A stretch of DNA of 64,000 nucleotides from Myxococcota bacterium (GTDB lineage: Bacteria > Myxococcota_A > Polyangia > Polyangiales > Polyangiaceae), in the NCBI GenBank assembly GCA_963169915.1, contig CAUJEM010000138.1, positions 60,001 to 124,000 on the forward strand, in the 5' to 3' direction. The position numbers were made by a program, and so were the translations under genes. The notes beneath the pieces are model-generated. The model ran no database searches. It had not been told where the DNA came from and saw nothing but the letters and a program-made list of their open reading frames with translations. Position 1 is the first letter of the stretch; every line of letters starts with the position of its first letter. Of this stretch, positions 1 to 7,465 are shown one piece after another.

Positions 1-370
1 TTTTTTTCGAGGCCGCTTTTTTTCTCATTGGCCTGGGGACCAGGCACCGAACGTCTTGACCCGAAGCGAGGGGCCACTGCGCACCGCAAGGGGCGCGGGG
101 TGGGTTCACTTCGTCAGGAGGGTCTCTTTGGGGAGAGCCGGCCTGCGCCGCGATGTCCGCCGAACGGGTTCGGGGACCGGCGCTTTATGTCCGCGGTTGG
201 GGGGCTATGCAAGGAGTATTTGGGGGGCCCTGTGCAATTGAGGTAACCAGCTAAGTTTCTTGAGCAATTGGCTGATTTGGGGGTGGTGCGGAGGGGGTGC
301 CGCTGGATGGCCGTTCAGGCGACGCGGCGCGAGAATGCCCCGTCGGGGACGGGCGTGCAGTGGCGTAAGA
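1..370. other. Left-edge gap with no supportable gene
   Basis: The first bases carry two T-runs flanking a short GC stretch, which could be the end of a terminator from a gene outside the window, but no clear stem is visible. Short plus-strand reading frames here have arginine/glycine-rich translations without a recognisable domain. Positions 200-300 are somewhat less GC-rich than the surroundings. I see nothing else. Confidence 0.5.
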
Positions 371-1021
371 TCAGCAGTTGGGGATGAGGCAGTCCGAGTA
401 CCAGTGACCCAGGCGCTCGCGGACGAGGGTGAACTCCACGCCGTCCGCGAGGCGGGCGCGGTACCCGCGCTCGCCAGGGGTGAGGGGCGCGTCGGCGCAG
501 CGGCCGAGCAGCTCGAGCGGTGCCCAGGCGCTCGCGCGCCAGAGCGCCGTCGGGCGCCGCTGGGCGCCGCTGGCCTGGACGCGCACGCGCCGCCAGACCT
601 CGGACAGGCCGCGGTGCGGCGAGCTCAGCCCCGCCTCGAGCACGAGGCCGTGCGCCGCCTCGCTCAGGGCGCGCGGCGAGACCGTGAAGGAGAAGCGCGG
701 CCCAACGACGACCAGGGCGTAGTCCTCGGGGAGTGCGTGCACGACGTAGGTGGCGCGGTGCGCGCGGACCCGCAGCTCGGTGGTGGTGCGCCACGCCACG
801 ACGCGGCTCTCCTGGAGCCGCGCGAGGACGATGCGCCACTCCGCGGCGGCGACGCGGACCTCGAAGGGCTCGAGCTCCCCCGCGTAGTCCACGGTCTCGC
901 CTTCGGCGTCGACGAGCGCGGCGGCGCGCGCGCCAGTGTGTCGGCAGAGCTGCGCGAGCACGACCCCGAAGGCGCTCTCCGCCTGATCTCGCTCGGGGGC
1001 GCCGCGCGCGCTGCGGCTCAT
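371..1021 (-). CDS. Roadblock/LC7-like domain protein
   Basis: A 216-residue soluble protein without signal peptide or membrane segment. Residues about 18-120 alternate helix and strand in the manner of Roadblock/LC7 domains, which often dimerise and act with small GTPases in myxobacteria; the stretch GARAAALVDAEGETVDYAG is the typical second-strand region. The C-terminal 90 residues are not recognised. Its ATG overlaps the stop of the upstream isomerase lipoprotein gene (ATGA at 1018-1021), so it is the last gene of the pepA-headed minus-strand set. The Roadblock assignment is inferred from the pattern only; no GTPase gene is nearby. Confidence 0.6.
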   Translation of the reverse strand: MSRSARGAPERDQAESAFGVVLAQLCRHTGARAAALVDAEGETVDYAGELEPFEVRVAAAEWRIVLARLQESRVVAWRTTTELRVRAHRATYVVHALPEDYALVVVGPRFSFTVSPRALSEAAHGLVLEAGLSSPHRGLSEVWRRVRVQASGAQRRPTALWRASAWAPLELLGRCADAPLTPGERGYRARLADGVEFTLVRERLGHWYSDCLIPNC

Positions 1022-1944
1022 GGCGCCGCCGTCACTCGGGCGGTCAGCTCGTCGACGCCACGCTCGAGCGCGAGGTCGTGCTGAGCGCTGGCGGTCGTCA
1101 GGAGCGCGTGGAGGGCGCTCGCGGCGCGCTCCGCGTAGATCTCCGGCGCCAGCAGCTCACGGCGCCGCGCGAGGGGGACGTGATGGCTCGGGATGATCTC
1201 GGTGGCCCGGAGGACGTGGTGGCCGAAGGGGGTCACGGTGACGGGGCTGGTCGCGCCGACGCTAGTGAGCGCCGCCGCGGCCTTGGCGAATACCTCGTCG
1301 AAGTGCGCGCCGGGCGGGGTGTGGGTGGAGGGGTCCGGCAGGCTCCGACCGTCGGCCGTGATGGGCGGCAAGGCCTCGACGGTGCGGTTGACGCCCTCCG
1401 GCAGCGCGGCCGCCTCCGCGATCCGTCGGAAGGCCGCGACGTCCGGCGCCGCGCGCAGCAGCGGCTGAAGCTCTGCGGCCAGGCGCGCGGCGCGCTCCGC
1501 CGCGTCCGGGTCCGTGGCCTGGAGCACGACGTGGAGCACTCGCACGGCGCGTGGGCGATCCAGCTCGTAGAACCTCAGCGCCGTCAGGGCGGCGATCTCC
1601 GCGTCCGTGGGGAGGCCCTGGCGGCGAGCGGCGGCCTCTAGCGCCTCGAGCTGAGCGCGGGCGAGCGCCCGCCGCTCCACGGCGCTCAGCGTCGCGGCGG
1701 GGAGCGCCTGCCGTGCGGCCGACGCCCACAGGGCGTCCCTGATGGCGTGCTGACGGGCGGTGACGGGCGAGACGCCCTGAGCCCGCCCGATGCGCTCGAC
1801 CGTCTGCACGCTGATCGGCTCTTCTCCCACGAGCGCGACCACCCCAGCGGGCAGCGTGGTCTGCTCCTCCGTGACCGGCTGACGACAGCCCGTCAGGCCG
1901 CTGCTCACGAGGAGCCCCAGCGAGAGCGCTCGGCGACGGCTCAT
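1018..1944 (-). CDS. Lipoprotein peptidyl-prolyl cis-trans isomerase (parvulin/SurA-like)
   Basis: A 308-residue protein with a twin-basic N-terminus and lipobox LTGC (lipidated Cys at residue 20), so it should be a membrane-anchored periplasmic protein. Residues about 40-100 resemble a SurA-type helical chaperone segment. Residues about 135-250 resemble a parvulin rotamase domain, including the late TPFGHHVLRATEI stretch that matches the family's FG(Y/H)HV motif. It probably assists folding of secreted or outer-membrane proteins. Its ATG overlaps the stop of the 58-residue gene upstream (ATGA, 1941-1944) and its stop overlaps the next start. A second, larger isomerase lies at 45376-47064. 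Confidence 0.75.
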   Translation of the reverse strand: MSRRRALSLGLLVSSGLTGCRQPVTEEQTTLPAGVVALVGEEPISVQTVERIGRAQGVSPVTARQHAIRDALWASAARQALPAATLSAVERRALARAQLEALEAAARRQGLPTDAEIAALTALRFYELDRPRAVRVLHVVLQATDPDAAERAARLAAELQPLLRAAPDVAAFRRIAEAAALPEGVNRTVEALPPITADGRSLPDPSTHTPPGAHFDEVFAKAAAALTSVGATSPVTVTPFGHHVLRATEIIPSHHVPLARRRELLAPEIYAERAASALHALLTTASAQHDLALERGVDELTARVTAAP

Positions 1945-2117
1945 GGCGCTCTCGGCAGCGCGAGGCGAACGCTCCCACGCAGCAGCAGGGCCCCTACGAC
2001 GAGCCAGTAGAGCGCCTCCAGCTCACGCTGACCCGCGAGCGCGAGCACACCGAGGAGGAACCCGGCCAAGGCCGCGATGAACAGGAGCACGGTGAGGGCG
2101 TCCACCACGCGCGGCAT
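1941..2117 (-). CDS. Small two-helix membrane protein (58 aa)
   Basis: An ATG at 2117 opens a 58-codon frame ending TGA at 1941-1943, fitting exactly between two neighbours. The translation begins MPRVVDALTVLLF and contains two hydrophobic helices (about residues 6-28 and 36-50) joined by a short charged turn (GQRELEAL). It starts 9 bases after the stop of the upstream membrane protein and its stop shares four bases with the isomerase start, so it is probably translated as part of the operon. Codon third positions are GC-rich as in its neighbours. Function is unknown; a role as a small membrane partner of the preceding protein is only a guess. Confidence 0.6.
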   Translation of the reverse strand: MPRVVDALTVLLFIAALAGFLLGVLALAGQRELEALYWLVVGALLLRGSVRLALPRAP

Positions 2118-2126
2118 CCCTCCAAT

Positions 2127-2843
2127 CTACCCCATCAAGACCCAGATGGCGCCAGCGACCAGCAGCAGCGCGACGACTCCGAAGCTGGGGAGGGCATGCG
2201 ACAGCCGCGTCCCTGGGGAGGGCATCGGGCGCGCGCGACCGACGCCCAGCGCCACCGCGGGCCCCACGAGGAGCACCGCGACCCCGGCCAGCAGCGCGCT
2301 GGCCTGCGCCAGCAGCGCCGAGGAGAGGCGCTCGACGTGCCACGCCACGCCGACCCAGCCGACGCTCGCCGCGACCGCCAGGGCATACAGCGCCCCTGCC
2401 AGCCTCCCCGAGCGCTGGCGCGGCGCGAGCGGCGCGTCCCTCAGCGCCCGCGGATCTTCCTCCGGGATCTGCCCGAGCGCCCGAGGGCTCCCCCAGCCGA
2501 GAGCGTAGAGCGCCCAGCCCACGCTCCCAGCGGCAGCCCGGAGCGGCTCCAGGCGGGCGGGCTCGAGGCCCTGGTCGAGCGCGGCCCAGGCGCCCAAGGC
2601 CGCCGCCAGCACGCCCCAGATGCCCACCCGTCGGCCGAGGGTGGGCCAGCTCAGGGCGAGCAGCGGCCCGGCGAGGAGCGCGCCGAGCGCCATCGCGGCG
2701 AGCGCACGCGGCAAGAGCCCGACCTCCCGCGCGCTGACCGGCAGCAAGAGGGTGGTGACCCACGCAAGAGCGCCGGGCCACAGCATGTTCAGGCGGCCTC
2801 GTCTCAGCGCGCGGGCGAGCGCCGAGGGTGACGGGGCGCTCAA
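2127..2843 (-). CDS. Polytopic membrane protein, function unknown
   Basis: A 238-residue protein with about six hydrophobic segments, including residues 20-36, 43-65, 72-90, 150-170, 180-203 and 219-237. A more polar stretch (about 95-148) carries an acidic IPEEDPRALRD loop. The start is taken as TTG at 2843, which overlaps the pepA stop (TTGA), the junction type seen repeatedly in this window; no in-frame ATG lies upstream. It sits between leucyl aminopeptidase and a 58-residue membrane protein. No family is recognised and no catalytic motif is visible. Confidence 0.6.
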   Translation of the reverse strand: MSAPSPSALARALRRGRLNMLWPGALAWVTTLLLPVSAREVGLLPRALAAMALGALLAGPLLALSWPTLGRRVGIWGVLAAALGAWAALDQGLEPARLEPLRAAAGSVGWALYALGWGSPRALGQIPEEDPRALRDAPLAPRQRSGRLAGALYALAVAASVGWVGVAWHVERLSSALLAQASALLAGVAVLLVGPAVALGVGRARPMPSPGTRLSHALPSFGVVALLLVAGAIWVLMG

Positions 2844-4324
2844 CCGTAGGACTCGACCAGGCGGGTGAAGGTGAGGACGGGGTGCCCGGTGGCGCCCTTC
2901 GGGTAGAGACCCTTGGCGCGGTCGGCCAGCACCGGGCCGGCGATGTCACAGTGCATCCAGCGCTTGCCGCCCGTGAACTCACGCAAGAACAGTGCGGCCG
3001 TGATGGACCCACCCCAGCGATCCCCGAGGTGCTTGAGATCTGCACAGTCGCTGTCGAGCTGGCTACGCAGATCTTCCAAGAGCGGCATGTGCCAGAACTG
3101 CTCCCCCGCCGCGGCCGCCGCCTTTTCCATCGCCTTGGCGACCTTGGCATCCGACGTGTAGTAGGCCGAGCAGGTCTTGCCGAGCGCGACGATGCAGGCC
3201 CCCGTGAGGGTGGCCGCGTCCACGATCAGATCCGGCTCCAGCCGGGACGCGTACGTGAGCGCGTCCGCGAGCACGAGGCGCCCCTCGGCGTCCGTGTTGA
3301 TGATCTCCACGGTCTTGCCGTCGAGCGAGCCGAAGATGTCCCCCGGGCGGTACGCCGCGCCGTCCGGCATGTTCTCGGCCGCGCCGATGATGCCGTGCAC
3401 CTCCACCGCCGGGCGCAGCGCGGCCACCGCCGCCATCAGCCCGAGCACGGCCGCGGCGCCGCCCATGTCACTCTTCATTTCTCCCATGCCGGGCGCCGGC
3501 TTGATGCAGAGCCCGCCGGAGTCGAAGGTGAGGCCCTTGCCCACGAAGGCGAGCCGCGCCTTGGCGCGGTGCTTCGGCGTGTAGGTCATGTGGATGAAGC
3601 GAGGCTCGTTGGTGCTGCCTTGACCCACCGCGTAGTGCAGCTTCATGCCGGCCTTCTCGATGCCCTTCTTGTCGAGCACCGTGAGCTTGAAGCCGTGCTG
3701 CTTGGCGAGGCCGCGCGCGACCTGCGCCAGGGCCTCCGGTGTCAGCTCGTTCGGGGGCTCATTCACCGCGTCCCGCGCGACCCCGACGGCCTCGCCGAGG
3801 GCGACGCCGAGCTCGAGGCCGCGCCGCTCGGCCGCCGAGGCTTTGCCCGTGGGCTTGAGCACCAGCACCTCCGCCAAGCGCTGCTTGGGCCGGCGGTCGC
3901 CCGTCAGGTACTTGGTGAACTTGTAGGCCCCGAGCACCAGGCCCTCTCCCACGGCTCGAAAGATGGCCTCGCCCTCGAGTTTGTCCGGCATCACCACCGC
4001 GAGGGACCGCTGCCCGCCGACGCTCCGCGCGAGCGCGGCCAGGCTCGCCGCCAGGCGCGCTGGGTCGAGCTGACGGCGCTCCCCGAGCCCCACGATGACC
4101 ACGCGCTTCTGCGCGAGCCGGCCGAGCGACGGAAACTCCAGCACCTGCTCGGCCTTGCCACTGAAGTCCGCACCGGCGTGCGCGGCGAGCGCCCCGTCGA
4201 GCGCCGCGTCCAGGCGAGCGAAGCCCGGCTGCTTGGCCAGCGCCCCCTGGGTGACGAGCACGGCCACCACGTCGGCCGGCTGCTCGGCAAAGGAACCGGG
4301 TGAGAGCTGGATGTTGAGCGTCAT
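2840..4324 (-). CDS. pepA: Leucyl aminopeptidase (M17 family)
   Basis: A 494-residue cytosolic metallopeptidase that removes N-terminal residues from peptides. The N-terminal macro-like domain (1-160) is followed by the catalytic domain. The family signature NTDAEGRL is at 343-350. The two-metal ligands appear intact: Lys263 and Asp268 in GKGLTFDSGG, Asp286 in MKSDMGG, Asp345 and Glu347. Length matches the usual hexameric PepA near 500 residues. Some PepA proteins also bind DNA, but nothing here tests that. It is the first gene of a tightly coupled minus-strand set; its TGA overlaps a TTG start of the next gene. Confidence 0.95.
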   Translation of the reverse strand: MTLNIQLSPGSFAEQPADVVAVLVTQGALAKQPGFARLDAALDGALAAHAGADFSGKAEQVLEFPSLGRLAQKRVVIVGLGERRQLDPARLAASLAALARSVGGQRSLAVVMPDKLEGEAIFRAVGEGLVLGAYKFTKYLTGDRRPKQRLAEVLVLKPTGKASAAERRGLELGVALGEAVGVARDAVNEPPNELTPEALAQVARGLAKQHGFKLTVLDKKGIEKAGMKLHYAVGQGSTNEPRFIHMTYTPKHRAKARLAFVGKGLTFDSGGLCIKPAPGMGEMKSDMGGAAAVLGLMAAVAALRPAVEVHGIIGAAENMPDGAAYRPGDIFGSLDGKTVEIINTDAEGRLVLADALTYASRLEPDLIVDAATLTGACIVALGKTCSAYYTSDAKVAKAMEKAAAAAGEQFWHMPLLEDLRSQLDSDCADLKHLGDRWGGSITAALFLREFTGGKRWMHCDIAGPVLADRAKGLYPKGATGHPVLTFTRLVESYG

Positions 4325-4449
4325 TGAATCGATCTCCTCGCGCGTGGTGTGGGCGGTGCAGCCCAGCGGCCGTCAGGGACGGCGCCAGGATGCCACCCCG
4401 ACCCACACCGATTCAAGCCGAAGCGACCGCGCCAGAGCTCGAGCCGCGC

Positions 4450-5367
4450 TCATTCTTGATAAACGGACATGATCTGGCGCAGCAGCTCCAGCCCTTCGGC
4501 ACGAGGCCGCTGGAAGGCGTTGCGCCCGACGATGGACCCGAAGCCCCCACCGGCGTGGATCTCGCGGATCTCACTCAAGACGGCCTCCGTACCCTTGGCG
4601 GGCCCCCCGGAGAAGATGACGATCCGGCGCCCGTTGAAGGCCGCCTTGACGCAGTAGCGCACGCGGTCGGCCAAGGTGGCGATCGGGATGCCGGTGCTCT
4701 CGAACACCTTCTTGGCCTCCTTCTGCTCGAGGTGCGCAGTGGGCGGCTTGATCTTGATGACGTGGGCGCCGAGCTGTGCGGCGATCTGCGCGGCGTAGCT
4801 CACGACGTCGATGGCCGTCTCGCCCTCCTTGCTGATGCCGGAGCCGCGCGGGTAGCTCCACACGACGGTGGGCAGCCCCCGCGCGCGAGCCTCGGCGATG
4901 AGCTCCCGCAAGATCTCGAGCTGCTCGTTGCGCGCCGCCGAGCCCGGGTAGATGGTGTAGCCGATGGCCGCACAGCCGAGCCGCAGCGCGTCATCCACGG
5001 AGGCGGTCAGGGCGCTGCACGGCTCCACGGACGCCAGGGAGTCGCTGTTGTTCAGCTTCAAGATGAGGGGAATTTGCCCGGCGAAGGCCGCCGCGCCCGC
5101 CTCCAAGAAGCCGAGCGGCGCCGCGTAAGCGTTGCAGCCGGCGTCGAGGGCGAGCTGGAAGTGATAGGCAGGGTCGTGGGCGTCCGGGTTGGGGCCGAAG
5201 GCGCGCGCGGGGCCGTGCTCGAACCCCTGATCCACGGGCAAAATGACGAGCTTGCCCGTCCCGGCGAGGGTGCCGCTGGTGAGCAGGCGCGCGAGGTTGG
5301 TGAGGACGCCGGGGTTGTCCGACGCATACCAGGAGAGGATCTCTTTGACGCGAGGGGTAAAGCTCAT
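4450..5367 (-). CDS. fbaB: Class I fructose-bisphosphate aldolase (FbaB/DhnA type)
   Basis: A 305-residue cytosolic TIM-barrel enzyme that interconverts fructose 1,6-bisphosphate with dihydroxyacetone phosphate and glyceraldehyde 3-phosphate through a lysine Schiff base. The FbaB/archaeal-type pattern is clear: an early VILPVDQGFEHGP stretch (41-53), the Schiff-base region HVIKIKPP with Lys205 (by analogy with archaeal aldolases), and the phosphate-binding FSGG at 252-255. It is transcribed away from the fructose-bisphosphatase gene, giving a divergent gluconeogenic pair with a shared 111-base control region. The 125-base gap downstream of it before pepA shows no feature. Confidence 0.92.
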   Translation of the reverse strand: MSFTPRVKEILSWYASDNPGVLTNLARLLTSGTLAGTGKLVILPVDQGFEHGPARAFGPNPDAHDPAYHFQLALDAGCNAYAAPLGFLEAGAAAFAGQIPLILKLNNSDSLASVEPCSALTASVDDALRLGCAAIGYTIYPGSAARNEQLEILRELIAEARARGLPTVVWSYPRGSGISKEGETAIDVVSYAAQIAAQLGAHVIKIKPPTAHLEQKEAKKVFESTGIPIATLADRVRYCVKAAFNGRRIVIFSGGPAKGTEAVLSEIREIHAGGGFGSIVGRNAFQRPRAEGLELLRQIMSVYQE

Positions 5368-5406
5368 GACGCTGTAGGGCTCCGGTCGGGCGGGGAGAGA
5401 GGGGTT

Positions 5407-5438
5407 GTCCCGGGGAACGCCTCCCCGGGCCCCGGGAC
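5407..5438. promoter_or_regulatory. Inverted repeat between fbaB and fbp
   Basis: GTCCCGGGG (5407-5415) and CCCCGGGAC (5430-5438) form a perfect 9-base inverted repeat with a 14-base spacer. An inner CCCCGGG (5423-5429) can pair alternatively with the first arm. It lies in the only intergenic region between the divergent aldolase and bisphosphatase genes, so it could be an operator or a leader hairpin. GC-rich palindromes arise easily in this base composition, so the regulatory reading is inference. Confidence 0.35.
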
Positions 5439-5478
5439 GCTAGACGTTCGGGCGGCAACAGGCAACGCTGCGCACACC

Positions 5479-6513
5479 ATGTCGACCCCCTCCTGGTCCC
5501 CCCCGGACGTGAGCCAAGAAGGCGCCACCCTAGAGACCTTCATCTTGGAAGGTATGTTCAAGGTGGACGGCGCCACGGGCGCCTTCACCTCGCTGCTCAA
5601 CCAGCTCTGCCTCGCCGCCAAGCTCATCACCACGCGCGTCCGCCGCGCCGGCTTGGCGGACATCCTGGGGTACACCGGCGAGACCAACGTCCAGGGCGAG
5701 CGCGTGCAGAAGCTGGACACGCTCGCGAACGACCTGCTGATCGCGACGCTCAAGCGCCGCGGGCACTGCGCCGCCGTAGCGACCGAAGAGCTCCCGGAGG
5801 CGGTGTTCTTTCCGGAGTCCAAGGGGAGCTACCTGGTGGTGGCCGATCCGCTCGACGGCTCCAGCAACATCGACGTGAACATCTCGATTGGGACGATCTT
5901 CGGGATTTACCGCTGCGACCGGAGCCAAGGGCTGCCCACCACCGAGAGCTTCTTGCGCCCGGGCTCCGAGATGGTCGCGGCCGGGTACGTCATCTACGGT
6001 TCGTCCACGGTGCTGGTGCTCAGCACGGGCAACGGCGTGCATGGCTTCACCTGGGACCCCAGCGCCGGCGAGTTCTTCCTGTCTCACGAGAACATCCGCT
6101 GCCCGCGCCGCGGCAACATCTACTCCATCAACGAGGGCAACGCGCAGCGCTGGACCGACGGGGTCCGGAGCTGGGCGGCGCACTTGAAGGAGAGCGCCCC
6201 CGAGCAGGGACTCCCCTACTCCCATCGCTACGTCGGTTCGCTGGTGGCCGATGCGCACCGGACGCTGTTCAAGGGCGGAATTTTTGCGTATCCCGCCGAC
6301 CTCAAGAGTCCCAAGGGGAAGCTGCGGCTGCTCTACGAGGCCAACCCCATGGCCTTCGTCTTCGAGGCTGCTGGCGGCGCCGCCACCACCGGGACCGAGC
6401 GGATCCTCGACGTCGTGCCGACCCAGCTGCACGCGCGCGTCCCGCTGGTCTTGGGCTCGGTGGAGGACGTGGCGCTCTACCAGCGGCTCGCACACGGCAC
6501 CACGGCCCCCTAA
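5479..6513 (+). CDS. fbp: Fructose-1,6-bisphosphatase, class I
   Basis: A 344-residue Mg-dependent phosphatase that removes the 1-phosphate from fructose 1,6-bisphosphate in gluconeogenesis. Metal-site motifs are intact: NVQGE (70-74), EE (103-104) and DPLDGSSN (123-130), followed by the IGTIFGIY stretch. The C-terminal half carries the sugar-phosphate-binding segments (RYVGSLVADAHR and GIFAYPAD). The start is set at the ATG before STPSWSPP because homology begins there; the open frame continues much further upstream but crosses the aldolase gene. No strong Shine-Dalgarno is seen. It pairs divergently with fbaB. Confidence 0.94.
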   Translation: MSTPSWSPPDVSQEGATLETFILEGMFKVDGATGAFTSLLNQLCLAAKLITTRVRRAGLADILGYTGETNVQGERVQKLDTLANDLLIATLKRRGHCAAVATEELPEAVFFPESKGSYLVVADPLDGSSNIDVNISIGTIFGIYRCDRSQGLPTTESFLRPGSEMVAAGYVIYGSSTVLVLSTGNGVHGFTWDPSAGEFFLSHENIRCPRRGNIYSINEGNAQRWTDGVRSWAAHLKESAPEQGLPYSHRYVGSLVADAHRTLFKGGIFAYPADLKSPKGKLRLLYEANPMAFVFEAAGGAATTGTERILDVVPTQLHARVPLVLGSVEDVALYQRLAHGTTAP

Positions 6514-6582
6514 ATCACGGCGCGCGGTGCCGAGCGGCGCGGAGGAGTCGCCCCGAGACCGCCGCCGCAGTATGCTAGGTCC

Positions 6583-7413
6583 ATGCGTCTGACGCTTGCG
6601 TCGACTCTCGGTCTCGCCCTCGGCGCCGTCGCGGGCACGGTCGCCGCCCCGGCGCTCGGGCAGCAGCCTCCTGGCTACGGACAGCAGCCTCCTGGCTACG
6701 GACAGCAGCCCCCTCCCAGCTACGGGCAGCCGCCTCAAGGCTACGGGCAGCCGCCTCAAGGCCAGATCCAAGAACCACCACCACCGCCACCACCACCGCC
6801 ACCGCGCGCCCGTAGCTCGAAGTTTCCACCTTTGTCCTTCCGGGTGGATCCCCTCAACTGGCTGCTCCAAGGCCGCCTGGGGATCGAGCTCGAGGCGGGC
6901 GTCTGGGACGTCGTCAGCCTGGAGCTGATGCCCATCTTCCTCACCACCGAGAGCCCAGTGGCCTTTGGCAACCGCACGAGCGAGGAGGGGCTCACCCAGC
7001 ACTCTGATGGCCTGGGGATCATCCCAGGCTTTCGCCTGGGCGCGGGCTTCTGGCTGAACGGCACTGCGCTGCGCGGCAGCTTCCTACGCGCCACCTTCCT
7101 CAACGCGAGCTATCGCTACGAGACCCACGACGACAACGGCAAGATCGACGAGCTGAGCATGACGGAGCGACGCCTCGGGGTGCTGTTCGGGTCGCTCACC
7201 CGCTATGGCCCCTTCACCATCGGCGGCTACATGGGCCTCAGCTACGCGCTGAACGATCAGCGCCGCTGCTTCGACGACAGCGGAGTGGCCCAGACGAGCT
7301 GCAAGAAGGAGGTCTTGGAGATCCGCACCAACAGCGCGCGCTACGATCTCTTGGGCTTCATCCACCCGTTTTATCTCGAGCCAGGGCTCTCCGTCGGCAT
7401 CACGCTCGACTGA
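6583..7413 (+). CDS. Secreted outer-membrane-like protein with Gly-Tyr-Gln-Pro repeat and polyproline
   Basis: A 276-residue protein with a Sec signal peptide (about 1-26, ending PALG). A low-complexity segment of GYGQQPP/GYGQPPQ units (27-60) and a run of ten prolines follow, which would need elongation factor P for efficient translation. The rest (about 80-276) is rich in alternating hydrophobic and aromatic residues with short turns and ends in a near-C-terminal LEPGLSVGITLD strand, consistent with a small outer-membrane beta-barrel. No family is named with confidence. It follows fbp after 69 bases and converges on the FGE-like gene. Confidence 0.6.
   Translation: MRLTLASTLGLALGAVAGTVAAPALGQQPPGYGQQPPGYGQQPPPSYGQPPQGYGQPPQGQIQEPPPPPPPPPPRARSSKFPPLSFRVDPLNWLLQGRLGIELEAGVWDVVSLELMPIFLTTESPVAFGNRTSEEGLTQHSDGLGIIPGFRLGAGFWLNGTALRGSFLRATFLNASYRYETHDDNGKIDELSMTERRLGVLFGSLTRYGPFTIGGYMGLSYALNDQRRCFDDSGVAQTSCKKEVLEIRTNSARYDLLGFIHPFYLEPGLSVGITLD
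6661..6762 (+). repeat. In-frame 21-base tandem repeat encoding QQPPGYG units
   Basis: Two exact copies of a 21-base unit beginning CAGCAGCCTCCTGG are followed by three diverged units (CAGCCGCCTCAAGG and similar). All keep the reading frame of the secreted protein, so copy-number change would lengthen or shorten the exposed linker without a frameshift. Confidence 0.8.
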
Positions 7414-7442
7414 GCGAGGCTGACCGCAGGGCTCCACCAGCG

Positions 7443-7456
7443 AGCGGCGCGCCGCT
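7443..7456. terminator. Possible bidirectional terminator hairpin
   Basis: A perfect 14-base palindrome, AGCGGCGCGCCGCT, lies in the 52-base gap between two convergent genes. It can fold with a four-base loop and a 5 bp stem. There is no T-tract on either side, so a terminator role is suggested only by position. Confidence 0.3.
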
Positions 7457-7465
7457 GCCTCGACG

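Noticed and set aside
28-246. Plus-strand open frame at the left edge
   Set aside because: Arg/Gly-rich translation without a domain, no ribosome site, and low codon-bias support.
2828-4303. Long plus-strand frame opposite pepA
   Set aside because: A shadow frame: the pepA strand has clear M17 motifs and this one has none.
4324-5478. Upstream extension of the fructose-bisphosphatase frame
   Set aside because: It crosses the aldolase gene on the other strand, and family homology starts only at 5479.
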